From Meandrina meandrites (lineage: Eukaryota > Cnidaria > Anthozoa > Scleractinia > Meandrinidae): a stretch of 64,000 bases of DNA. Both the position numbers and the translations under genes were made by a program. The stretch lies in NCBI GenBank assembly GCA_963693305.1, contig OY855910.1:24864359-24928358 (forward strand), written 5' to 3'. Position 1 is the first letter of the stretch, and every line of letters starts with the position of its first letter. Positions 54,060-64,000 of this stretch are shown piece after piece. The notes beneath the pieces were generated by a model that had not been told where the DNA came from, searched no databases, and saw only the letters and a program-made list of their open reading frames with translations.

Positions 54060-54350
54060 CTGTTTTACCAAAGACGTTTGTATTGTCCCCGTTACGAGTG
54101 AGAGATGGGTTGGGCACGTTTTGAGGACAAGTCCTGAAGTGTGGCAACATCCCGAGGGATCGGCTAACGTGGGAACCTGAAGGTAAGAGGAGGCGAGGCC
54201 GGCCGAGAGAAACGTGGAGAAGAACCGTGGAGAAAGAAAGAAACCAGCTGGAATGGCATTCGTGGAGAGCTGCTGCCGCATCGGCGGCAGACCGGGACGG
54301 ATGGCGCAATCTTCTGGCCGGCCTCAAGAGTCCTCATGGGTCCGATGGAA
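54060..54350 (+). pseudogene. LINE reverse transcriptase tail fragment (same family as 5650-6624)
   Basis: The plus strand reads WEPEGKRRRGRPRETWRRTV, then EKERNQLEWHSW and DRDGWRNLLAGL, the C-terminal signature of RTE/CFDP2-like LINE polymerases. Upstream, a stop and frame change separate the LGHVLR-like block (GLGTF). A short, dead 3' fragment. Confidence 0.75.
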
Positions 54351-54905
54351 GATTTGTAGGCGAGAGGAATATCGATTCATGTCTTTTCAAATGATATTTA
54401 CAATATCTGAGGCTCGAAGAGCGTCGATACATGTGGTATCGACCCCCAGGGTATCGACCAAACATTAAAGCAGTCTCTTAACAGCAGTAATATCAATATT
54501 TTAAACTTGGAAGTAAGTTTTGCAAGCTAGATTGAATCATTTTATCAACAAGTGAAGCACGTTCAAAATATATAATCCTTAGAAATGATAGATATAATTG
54601 ATCTACAGTTAAATACAATGATAAAGCTATTTCGTGCCTCAGGTGCGGAAGCTACGATCAAGTACTCTAGGGCATGCTAAAACAGAACAACACTCACCCA
54701 TAACAATTACTGTAGCGACAATCCAGGGCGAAGTCATTGTTCATTACACGGGTCTCAGTCAACCAGCCAGTTAATCTCTTTTTTCTATCAAGAAATTAAA
54801 CGAGAGCGAGAATTGAAAGTGGACGATGAAATTTACCTGAGAAATGTAAACAGGAAGTCTTCACCGAAAGTCTACACCTAGTGATAAACAATGACGTCAT
54901 GATAG

Positions 54906-54959
54906 TTCCTTATCCCACATGCTGACTCATTAGCATTAAGGTATGGGGAGACTCCTGTC
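54906..54959. repeat. B2 repeat of the YR element
   Basis: TTCCTTATCCCACATGCTGA ... ACTCCTGTC; matches B1 at 55136-55189 with one mismatch seen. Confidence 0.85.
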
Positions 54960-55033
54960 GAGCAAAATGACAGGGAGCACAAAAGTGGATGAGTCAGCAG
55001 GAGGGTTGGGAGGGAGGGCCGACCACTTCCCAG

Positions 55034-55135
55034 GTGTCTTCGCGAAAATGGCACACCTTGCATTAATTATCATGTCTTTTATAATGCTACTAAGTCATCA
55101 CGTGGGATAATGAATATTAAATGAACTGTGAATAG
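55034..55135. repeat. A2 repeat of the YR element
   Basis: GTGTCTTCGCGAAAATGGCA ... CTGTGAATAG; matches A1 at 59716-59817 with one mismatch seen. Confidence 0.88.
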
Positions 55136-55189
55136 TTCCTTATCCCACCTGCTGACTCATTAGCATTAAGGTATGGGGAGACTCCTGTC
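55136..55189. repeat. B1 repeat of the YR element
   Basis: Directly abuts A2, giving the B1-A2 junction that reproduces the joined ends of the element. Confidence 0.85.
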
Positions 55190-55393
55190 TCGCTATACCT
55201 CGGATCACCAGTGTTTTGAGCATAACAACAGCAGTCCACGGCCAACTCACACTCAATACATATTTATTCACCATTTCTCCCAATCCTTACAATTCCCCAT
55301 TCCTTAATCATTTGATCCTCCCAAACCTAAACCTATTGCTATCCGACCACATAGTTGAAAAAATTATGTCTACAATGGACCAATATATCACAA

Positions 55394-56777
55394 CTAGCAA
55401 AAAGCCGCCGTGAACCCAGTTAATTTATTTTGCCCTTGATAACGAGCATGTAAATCTAAGGAGATATTAGCTAATGCATCGCTTGCTCCACCCGGGCAGA
55501 GTACACGGTTCAACTTTATATAATGTTCCGCCGTCTTAGACGTTTTCCAGCCGACATGAGAAAGGATATCAGGCATTTGGCTTCCAGCTAGCGCCAAAGA
55601 GATCGCACAGCCACTTCTTAATCCATGAAGAGTAATGTTTCGAGAGCCAAAGACATGCGGAAGAGAGCTTACATAGCCGGAAAGCCTGGCTTGAGCTGCG
55701 CTTGAGTCAAACGGGGCGGCTAAAATCTCACCCGATGCATTCAAAGGACGGAAAAGATAACCCTGACGGACTGGAACTTTCAGCAGGTCGCAAATAGAGA
55801 CATAAACGTCAATGGCTGTAACCGGACAAACAATATTATTACTTTCACATCGTTTTAGAGCAAATAAGTTATTGGAGCCATCGCGAAGCGTCTTTGTAAA
55901 GATGTGATTAAACAGAATGCCTTCCTTTTGTGGAAAATTACAAGATTTCCTTGGTTTTCACTCTGCCCAAATCGGCAGCTCTGTCTCCAGCAAAGAACAA
56001 AACTTTCAAGAAAGCTTGATCACGCGCTAAGATAAAGATTTGCTTCGGGGTCAGACCCGGCTCTTTGAGGCGACTACAGATGTGTTCTGCCACAGCTACT
56101 AAGTCAGTAAGGAAGAACGGCTCCGCTTGAGATGGTGAGATTCTTGCCTGGAGTTGTTCCTCTCTTACAGACGTGAGATAATCCTTCACCACTCTCGAGG
56201 CTGCGGGATTACCATAACCAGGTAGCCCTGAGTCATCTGAGCCACGGCCCAGTGCAGCAAAAATCGCTCTCAGCTTCCCAACCAATGATTCAACCGTACC
56301 AAACGCCAAGCGAGTCGGACAAACGCACTTCAATGACTTTTTCGTTCCAAACGCTGGGCATGAATCCAAATGCACCTTTGTTTTTCCCCTAACGTCTTTC
56401 CAAATTAAGAAGCTGACCACACCATGTGGAGTAGCCGTCTGCAAGTCCCGAGGGGGCGATAAGTTCTGTACTAACGACGCAAGTTCTTTCTCTAAAGATG
56501 ACTTCTGACGAAAATATGGGGTTGACTGCTTGCGTTTGAACAAAGCTTCTTTTCGTGCCTCAATCTGAGCAAGGTCTATAGGAGCCCTCAAAGGTTGAGG
56601 AGTTGGCGAGCAAAGTCCAGGTCTCGCATAGCCGCACCGTTGACAAAATCGAAACTCTTCATCATTAGGATAAGTACAGCTCGGACAACTGACCGCTGGT
56701 ACAAACAGCCGCGGGACTCGGGAAGTAACTGTAAGGGCAGGAAAAGAAAAAGACGAACGGAATGAGATTGGACTCAA
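55394..56777 (-). pseudogene. Tyrosine recombinase of the YR retrotransposon, frameshifted
   Basis: The N-terminal part has a zinc-ribbon pair (CPSC ... CQRC). The core begins with a helical arm-binding domain, then KVLFFAGDRAADLGRVKT, which carries the first catalytic Arg. A frameshift near 55945 follows; the rest holds ITLHGLRSGCAISLALAG (HxxR block) and HVGWKTSKTAEHYIK (His/Lys and catalytic Tyr). All five catalytic positions can be recognised. This enzyme integrates the cDNA circle without a DDE integrase. The frame overlaps the upstream RNase H stop at TTGA; no ATG lies at the junction. Confidence 0.8.
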
Positions 56778-58038
56778 GACCGATCCCTAGACCCAACACG
56801 GCAGGCAAGAAGATCAAATGAAAGAGGACGAAAACTAAAACCTTGTTTTGTGGGAAAAAGCAAAGCGTCCTGACACAATTTGTGTGCTAAGACAATAATC
56901 CTTTGAGACATTCCTTTCAGAATTGGCCACCAAACAGGGAGCGGAGATAATTTCGGTACGACCACCGTAACCACAGCATCCTGAGAGAGAAGAAATCTGA
57001 GCAAAGGAAAAATAAGAGCAAAGGGTGGAAAAACATACGCATTGACCATGACGCCATCGCATTCACGTAAATCTTGATTGAAATCGTTTACACCTGCTGA
57101 TCCCGGAGTTGGATACGGTGTAAAGTGTTTCAGGGGCCTTCCCAGTCTATCTCTCATGACATTACTATCGAGGGCCATGAGATCCAACGTGTGACCTCTT
57201 TCGCCACCAAACTCAGCCTGCACGATTTGCCAACATCTCGGTGACAACATGGACTCTTGTCGGGAAAGGCGTCTTGAAAACCAATCCGCTGCATTTATTT
57301 CAGACGGTGCATAGTGCATGGACAAAGCAATGTTCCTTTCAGTGACCAGGGAGAAAATACGCTGCGCAACCTGGTTAAGGTCCTTGGAACGAGAACCCCT
57401 TCCATGCCAAGTATGGATAATAGCCTGGCTGTCCACTTGAATATCTACACGACAGTCCCGAACTTCCACAGGGAGAGACTCTAACGACTTAACAACCGCC
57501 CACATTTCTTTGACATTGATATTCATCGCGCGGAGCTCCTCTTCCCAATAATCTCCAAGCGCCAAGTCACACGAACCCGTATGGACCACGGCCGCCCAAC
57601 GCGACTGAGATGCGTCAGTGGAAAGCGATAGCGCCACATGCTCCTCCTTCCTCCACGGAATATGGCCAACCCAAGAGTCCAGGAAACGCCAGAATGTCAG
57701 TTCTTCTCTTAATGAAGGCGACAAGGGGGCGTCTAGTTTCCCAGCGGCTGACCCAATAGCTGATGCTATTTCACGAATATAAAACTTTGCGCCAGGAAAC
57801 GCGAGTGAAAGAAATACATTTCCCCATCATCTTCTGGAGCGACTTCACTGGGACTGAAGCCTTGCGAGAAGTCAAACTTTCCCGTAGTGCGGCAAACTTC
57901 TCTTTTTTGGCTTCCGGAATCAAGAAAGCCTGAAGATGCGAGTCGACCAACAAACCCAGAAACAATATTCACCCATTTGGAACAAGAACACACTTTGCCA
58001 AGCCTAGTGTATAACCAAGCATAATCAAAACTCGACAT
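56774..58038 (-). pseudogene. Reverse transcriptase C-terminus and RNase H of the YR retrotransposon
   Basis: The frame from about 57965 reads FLGLLVDSHLQAFLIPEAKK, the end of a DIRS-type reverse transcriptase. After a frameshift near 57805, PSLREELTFWRFLDSW leads into RNase H with LSLSTDASQSRWAAVV (Asp), NVKEMWAVV (Glu), DIQVDSQAIIHTW (Asp) and INAADWFSR (Asp). The C-terminal 130 residues have a segment ending PLPVWWPIL, typical of DIRS elements. The catalytic palm of the reverse transcriptase (YxDD) is missing at the 58040 deletion edge. Confidence 0.8.
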
Positions 58039-58257
58039 GAATGTCGAGAATGAATGTCAAATAACGAAATAGGGAGTGAAGAAAAAACAACAGACCAAAC
58101 AAAAACCCGCCAAATGAGAGGAAACTGAGCCCATGGTCCTAAGGGAAATACACAAACTCACTAGCCGCGAACACGTGTACCCAAAAATGCCGACCAGAAG
58201 CGAAACAGCAAAAACATACGGAAAATACGTAGAATACGCAACCAAAGCAACCCAAAG

Positions 58258-58578
58258 CTACACAAATAGAAGACTCCGGCTAACCTGTGCTGAACTTGTC
58301 GTAGGTGAAGGTAAAACTGCCGACGTGACCGTAGCAGCGGACGTTGCAGACACTCCTGACGCTGAAGAAACGGTTGCCGGTGTCGAAAGCGTAGCTGAAA
58401 CATTGCTAGAGGCTTCTTGCGAGACTTGCGGTCCGAGCGGCAGCACGGCCATTCGAATAACTTTGGCAGAAACTTGTTCCGGCCGTGCTGACGCGATCTC
58501 CTCTGGCCGACCAGCTTCCAGAGGAGGTTGGACAGCACCGCGCGAAGAATTATGGGTAGAGCGGCATTTCGGCTTCAT
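58258..58578 (-). CDS. 5' gag-like ORF fragment of the YR retrotransposon
   Basis: 106 codons from MKPKCRSTHNSSRGAVQPPL; rich in Ala, Ser, Thr and Val, low complexity, no domain recognised. CACAG|GTTAGC at its 3' end could be a splice donor, or the point where the internal deletion begins. Its position between A1 and the reverse transcriptase is that of the first ORF in DIRS/Ngaro elements. Confidence 0.45.
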   Translation of the reverse strand: MKPKCRSTHNSSRGAVQPPLEAGRPEEIASARPEQVSAKVIRMAVLPLGPQVSQEASSNVSATLSTPATVSSASGVSATSAATVTSAVLPSPTTSSAQVSRSLLFV

Positions 58579-59715
58579 TTGAACACAGACGCGAAAGAGT
58601 GAACATCACGCTGTCGTACAAAATGGATGATTTCGACCAACAAGAGTGACAAGCTGATCTCTTTGAAGTATTTATACACTGCTGCGAAGTTTCAAATTTA
58701 TTTATCTTTACTGTACCGAGTTTGTCTTTTCTTAGGCTCAATGGCTTTTCGCTTATTCAGTTTTGTTGAGTTTCCGTCGGAAAGGCGAATGTGTATTTTG
58801 CCGTTTAGCGAGGCACTTCTCCACAGACTGGACGGATATAAGTCGCCGTTGTTCTGTTTGAGTGTCGGGATGGTTCTTGTTGTTTCCGTTTACGAACTGT
58901 CACAATAAGCGGCGAAAATAAAACAAATATTCAAATCAACCACCGACACGTTTTCTCATTACAACACTCGTTTATTCAACATACACAATCAAGATATTAG
59001 ATTACCACAAACGAAACTGTCACAACGCTTTGCTTGTCACGCAATGTTCTTGCCGCTCTGAAACAGTTCTATTTTCCCCCGCTTTGAGCGATTGCTCATT
59101 ACTAGACTACACCAAATAAATCAAACGTTAGTCAGAATAACAAATATTACTTAATATTAATCAAAGCAGAAGTTTTCGACGTTATACTCCAAACGTGGAG
59201 TCAGCGAAAGTATTCACACCAGCGCCATATTTTCGTCACATCAACTATTACACATGGCAAAGTTTAACTTGAAATATCTCAAAAACGGTTGTGGGGTCAA
59301 AGGGGGTAAACGGTGTAAAAACAAAGTTTAACGAACCTTTTATTCCTTAATGGAAAGATTACGGCCTAAAACCCGAGCAAGCGCGTGAAACGTTTCCTTC
59401 AAAATGTGTCATATGACACGCATGAAACTAACAACACCGTTCAATGGCTCTTCAGATCTTGACAAAAATATGCCATGAAAAATCAACTAACCTCTGAAAT
59501 TACTACACAGTCGGACGAATTAATATAAAATGAAGCCACCGAACAATTTTCAGACGACTAGCGTCCAAAACAAATCAGAAAAACGCAAATAACTGCCACC
59601 TTCTGTCGCTGTGGAATATATTTTACGGTTCGCAAAGGCCACGTAAAACGGCCATTCTCATTGGCCAAAATTTGCCACGTGACAGCTGTCCAACCTCCTC
59701 TGACCAGCTTCCATA
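58579..59715. other. 5' leader of the YR element, non-coding
   Basis: Between A1 and the gag-like ORF. GCTGTCCAACCTCCTCTG at 59687-59704 recurs as its complement at about 58525-58542. No gene seen. Confidence 0.4.
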
Positions 59716-59817
59716 GTGTCTTCGCGAAAATGGCACACCTTGCATTAATTATCATGTCTTTTATAATGCTACTAAGTCATCACGTGGGATAATGAATATT
59801 ACATGAACTGTGAATAG
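59716..59817. repeat. A1 repeat of the YR element
   Basis: 102 bp, one mismatch to A2 at 55034-55135. It marks the 5' end of the element on the minus strand. Confidence 0.88.
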
Positions 59818-60799
59818 TGCGTCAGTTCCAAGGATTGCGTGACGTAACGATCCACAAGCCGGACCGGAGGACCGCGAATGAGCAGTTCAGTAATATAGTT
59901 GAGAGCTCGGCAAAAGCAGTTTGCTCGTGTTATTCTTGCTCTCGACAAAAACCAGAATGCTTGATCACAAGTTAACTTGTTGCGATTTGACTATCCGAAA
60001 GTGATTTTTTTTTCAATTTTTACTATCCGGGAACAAGTTATGGATATCACTGAGAGACGTCTGAAATAGGCAATCTTTTTAAATTACCTACAAAACTAGT
60101 GACCCACGTTGATGTTCCTTACCTTCTCCATGAATTTAAACACGGAGCAATCGTATATAACGAGGCTGAGGTGTTCAGCCTGTCAGTCACAAATTCCAAT
60201 GAGACGATTTCATTGGTTGGGAGCTGGAATCAACTGACTTGTCTCGGCGGTATATAAACTAAAATACAATAACATCGGTACAAGAAATATTGCCAACACC
60301 CTCCTGCATAAAAACCTCCGTTTTAATGTTAGGGTGCAAACAGTACAATCGAAAACAAGGATTAGATCCACTAAATCCATTAAGACTCCAGGCATTTGTC
60401 TTGGTCGAATAGATGCTCTCAATGAAGTTTGAACCATGATGCATGTTTAACTATCGTGTTGGTCACATTACTGAATGTGAAGTGGAAGCTTAAACAAGAA
60501 CTTCACTGTGGTTATTTTGGAGGTTGTTTCCTTACCTTCGAAAAATAAAACGAATACCGTTAAGTGCCTCATATAACTCTCCCCCACCCACCCTCCCCCT
60601 GGTACGCAGAATTCACTAACGCAGTTCTTTCCGGCAGTAACATTTCGGCCTCTAAGGCCTCGCATAAGCCACGCGCACTGATTTCTTTTACGAACCATAG
60701 CTCAAAAACAAATTACTCGATAGATATTTAAATAAAAATTGCTGTTTCCCTGATTATCGTGCGGCCCGTGAGAAGGACGGGTCGCATGAAATTATCACT
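59818..60799. other. Non-coding region
   Basis: No gene. The word AAGGATTGCGTGACG at 59830-59844 belongs to the dispersed repeat also seen near 1030, 10980 and 39710. Confidence 0.4.
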
Positions 60800-60983
60800 T
60801 ATGTCCAGGATTGAATGCAGGTATTGTTCAGCAAGTGCTTCATATATGACTGTGTTATTGACCATTTTCATACTACTCCATATTTGACGGAATTATGTGT
60901 GTTTAGGTGAACTTTAATCAGTGAGGACACTTTGTGATGCTTATTATAAAGAGCGTGCATCTGTGTGTTCAATCCTGGACATA
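60800..60983. mobile_element. Short MITE with TATGTCCAGGATTGAA ends
   Basis: Begins TATGTCCAGGATTGAA and ends TTCAATCCTGGACATA. Its interior (GTGTGTTTAGGTGAACTTTA ... TTATTATAAAGAGCGTGCAT) is an inverted copy of part of the element at 5300-5620. At 184 bp it is an internally deleted relative. Confidence 0.75.
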
Positions 60984-63423
60984 TCTGGAAATTATGAAAT
61001 TAAACAGTGGGGTGGGTGGGGCTGGGAGGGTTCTTTAGCCAATTATTAAAGAAGAGAACTCTTTGTTTCAGAAGCCAATGGAGGGTTTTCACTCACGTGA
61101 CCAGCGGCCATATTGGTTTACTAAAACAAAAGACCATTTTTGCATTAATAATAGAGTTTAATTCCTGGAGGAATGGCTTGGTACACCAATATGGCCGCCG
61201 CTTCTTTGGTTTGGAACACCAACATGGCTGCCGTGACGTCATATGTAAACGCTCCATAGTTCTCTGGCTAATGGCACATTCATTAAGCAAAAGGTGAAGG
61301 CATTGATATCTTTGGTATATTCCTAGACGTTTTATGCTACAGAACTGGAATTAAGCGTTTTAGTATTGAAACAGATTTGACGTGATTAAGTGACTTTATC
61401 CAGATGAAACAGCTCTCGCTTGCATGTCAAGCCTGTGTTGAGACAGCGCCATCTGTTGCGTGCTCAGAATCAGATAGTCTTAATAAAACGATATACAACA
61501 AAAACGACAACAGTTTAAAATACATTTATTGCAATTGGCCTTCCTTATGCACAATTAAGTCTGATGACTTAGCATTAAGGAGGCTCGCAACGGTTTCCAG
61601 CGCTTTCCAGGTCTTAAACTTTGATGGGTCAGTACTACAAATCTTTATCAGTTGCTGCAACAATAATGATATCGACCAAATGTCCAATCATTGCTGAATA
61701 AGTTGTGGTCATTTTCATGACGTCACTGGTTACTATAGCAACAGTTTTACCTGTTAAAAACACCCTTAATTTTCCCTTTAAGTACTCCTAACTCAAAAAC
61801 GAGTCCGGTGACCCCCATTTTTTATTATTGAATAATGATTGGCATGTTAAGATGCAACTTTTTGCAAAGTTAAAAAAATTTCTGCGGAACAGTTTCAGAG
61901 CCACCTTAAATTTTCGAAAATTTAAGGTGGCTCTGAAACCGCTCCGCAGAACAAGTAGCCAATCACATTGAAGTATTTTTTAATTCGCGCCTTTGATTGG
62001 TTGAACAAATTTTTGAAGAAAAGCAGAACTGCAGAGGACGAGTGAACTCGAGCGAACGGCATTACGAAATTTCTGTTTGTTGGTCATCGTAATTTCCGTT
62101 TTGTGAGGATTAAATCGTCCGAACAAGAATCATCAGGCCATCTTTCATCGATGACGATAGCATCGAAGTTGTAAAAATTCGGAGCATCCAAATAAGCGAG
62201 AGGACCTCAGTGTTTTGGAGTCAGAATACAAAAAGGCAGCGGGCAAGATAGACTAATTCCGAGTCAAATTCAAAATGCGAAGACACTAAAGATTAATGGT
62301 ACTCTCAAGATGAAGACAGGCATTAAGAGAGCAAGTGCATTTTGGCACAGGTTCGTTGCTATTTTTAAAAACAAAAACCGTGGTCCCTGAAGCGCTCAAC
62401 ATCGAGCGCGGAATGAACAGAATGAAGTTTGATTCGTTTGAGAACAACATTCAGAGAAAACGACAAGTTTGGCGAGTTTCGCATGTTTTTGGAATTATAA
62501 GGACGGCATGAAAACAAAAGACTGACTAAGGTAATGTACTTGTTTTAATATGAATAGAAATACGAGTTTAATTCATCGAACAATGGTGATTTCATTCGCA
62601 TCCGTCAAAAGTTTAATTCAAGTTGTGCTTCTCGGGCACTTCGCAGTGTGCAGCTATTGTGTTGTGTATGTTGTTCAGTATTTTAACACGAGGATACGCT
62701 GTACAAAATAAAGACACACTTAACTACTAAAAGTTTGGGGAACTTCTGTTCGTAAATTCCCTCGTAAATTATAAAAAGTCGACCTGTTTGTTTTGTGAGT
62801 TTGTCTACGGAAACACGGCGACGGGTTGCTTTTTCACTCGCCTTCAAATGCCACTGAACAGACGTTTGAAATCACAATCTACGATACTACTTCTGTCGAA
62901 ATGTGAGAATTAAAGAGAATGGCCTGTCAAGTGTTTTGATGTGATTTGATTTATTTCACCTGCCACTTTCCAAAATATTCGGCCGCAACTTAGAACTCCA
63001 ATCGTGTCGAAATAGTGGGTTACGTCATTTTCTCGCGAGACATCAGTTTCTAAAAATAGCCCACACGCGAAAGACATAGCACGCGCCCCAATACCAGATG
63101 TAGACTTCTAGTTATGTACTTCTGGTAATATATATAAAACCTTTTAAAAAGAAGGGCAATGCTTTAATGTTTATATCCTTCCAAACAATAGCGGGAGCCA
63201 TAACACATCATAAAATCCAAAATGGCGGCGCGCTGCAAATTTAAAAGCCATAAACTTTTCCATTTATTGTTATTTATAAATATTATTTCTCCCTTGACCT
63301 GTAAAATTTGGAAATTAGGAATAATTTCAAACAATTCAACGTCGACTTGTTGTAAGAGTGGAGGTTTCCTTTAATATCATTGCTTCCTACACTTTAAAAC
63401 GCTTTTTATAACGCGTTATAATT
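60984..63423. other. Non-coding region with MITE pieces
   Basis: Inverted GGCCATATTGG/CCAATATGGCC words at 61108 and 61187 suggest a small MITE. The palindrome at about 61882-61940 joins two GGTGGCTCTGAAAC termini head-to-head around TTAA. No gene; the ORFs at 61007 and 61404 have no domain. Confidence 0.45.
61882..61940. repeat. Head-to-head termini of the TTAA/GGTGGC family
   Basis: GTTTCAGAGCCACCTTAAAT and its complement face each other across TTTCGAAA. These are two ends of the element family at 35298-35612. Confidence 0.7.
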
Positions 63424-63528
63424 AACAATTATTCGCCGAAGGCGAAGTGATTATTGTTGAATAATCCCCGAGACGAAGTCGAGGGGATTATTCAACAATA
63501 ATCACTGAGCCTGAGGCGAATAATTGTT
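63424..63528. repeat. Hairpin MITE with AACAATTA ends, different arms
   Basis: The ends AACAATTATTCGCC and GGCGAATAATTGTT are complementary. The arms carry GTGATTATTGTTGAATAATC and complement, and the loop is CCGAGACGAAGTCGAGG. Confidence 0.8.
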
Positions 63529-64000
63529 TTAGTATAATTTTCAGAGGTGAATATCAAAAACTGAAAAATAATAATAGAAAACACGAAAACAACAAACACA
63601 AGTGCTCGCTTGCATACGTGTAAACCAGTTTAATTCTTCGATTGAAATCGTAATTTTCACTCAGGTTTTAGCAATAAAACGGAATAAAACAAACACTACG
63701 AAAAAGATAGATACATCTGGTACCTTTGTTTAATCGTTGGTGACTTCTGAACAATTGTGTGAATCCTCTCGAAATTACTAGCTCCAGTGAGAAGAGAACT
63801 AAATAATGTTTTGCCAGTCGATCTGACTGAGTACACGGCCGCGTGCAATCTCCAAAACCACCATGTTTACGATCAATTCGAATGCCTTGAAAACCATCTC
63901 TTGAAAATATTTCCGGTCCAAAAGCCTTGGTAGTTAATTTGAAAAATTCCCAATATTTTAAATATCCAGGACTTGGAGTGATTTCTTTTAAATGAGAGAA
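63529..64000. other. Non-coding window edge
   Basis: No gene or repeat recognised in the last 470 bases. Confidence 0.4.

Larger units (their letters stand above)
54906..59817 (-). mobile_element. Tyrosine-recombinase retrotransposon (DIRS/Ngaro type) with split direct repeats
   Basis: On the minus strand the layout is A1 (59817-59716), gag-like ORF, RT/RNase H, tyrosine recombinase, B1 (55189-55136), A2 (55135-55034), spacer, B2 (54959-54906). A is 102 bp and B is 54 bp. The B1-A2 junction joins the two element ends, as expected for a circular intermediate. ATAG occurs at the outer edge of A1, between A2 and B1 and outside B2, which fits a site-specific crossover core and the absence of a target duplication. 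The interior is deleted (gag end through reverse transcriptase palm missing) and frameshifted. Confidence 0.82.

Noticed and set aside
58133..58582. Plus-strand 149-codon ORF rich in Ala, Val, Glu and Thr
   Set aside because: It is antisense to the gag-like frame of the YR element and shows no domain.

Overview
This is a stretch of animal nuclear genome, most likely from a cnidarian and probably an anthozoan such as a stony coral. It is AT-rich, its genes are split by introns with clear GT/AG borders, and about half of it can be assigned to transposons. The species is an inference from gene content and repeat style; no rRNA or mitochondrial marker is present. Only two host genes are recognisable, both on the minus strand: a two-exon MAT2B-like gene (8461-10138, 310 aa) and a four-exon NXPE/PC-esterase-like gene (11100-16070, 528 aa) whose introns are full of repeats.

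Region by region: 1-8.1 kb holds nested hairpin MITEs, a dead LINE and a TTAA-flanked element. 8.4-16.1 kb holds the two host genes. 17-29.3 kb is a LINE reverse transcriptase gene cut in two by a 10,796-bp DNA transposon (18320-29115). This transposon has 655-bp terminal inverted repeats, a 7-bp target duplication, an intact nine-exon P-element-superfamily transposase (818 aa) and, convergent to it, an intact PIF1-family helicase. 30-41 kb holds non-autonomous elements (among them a TTAA fold-back that appears to retain the start of a THAP reading frame) and a dead Harbinger. 41586-52358 is a Polinton/Maverick (adintovirus-like) element with 0.53-kb inverted repeats. It carries a packaging ATPase, protease remnant, major capsid protein, minor capsid remnant, small virion-type proteins and a chromodomain integrase, but no DNA polymerase B. 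54906-59817 is a tyrosine-recombinase retrotransposon (DIRS/Ngaro type) with intact split direct repeats A1 - ORFs - B1 A2 B2. 60-64 kb holds scattered MITEs.

Three points deserve attention. First, the P-superfamily transposon with its own PIF1 helicase: both genes look functional, the inverted repeats are equal in length and look identical, and the host LINE frame is restored when the element and one target copy are removed, so the insertion looks recent. Second, the right end of the Polinton has, just inside the inverted repeat, a 44-codon acidic ORF with an LxCxE motif, overlapped by an ORF with a BH1-like Bcl-2 signature. This arrangement recalls the E1A/E1B-19K region of adenoviruses. 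Third, several families of hairpin elements share end sequences but differ in their arms, and different transposon families share one internal cassette.

Limits: all calls come from reading the sequence by eye. Splice sites are predicted from consensus and reading phase, and no database comparison was possible. Several Polinton, LINE and YR-element genes carry frameshifts and are marked as pseudogenes.
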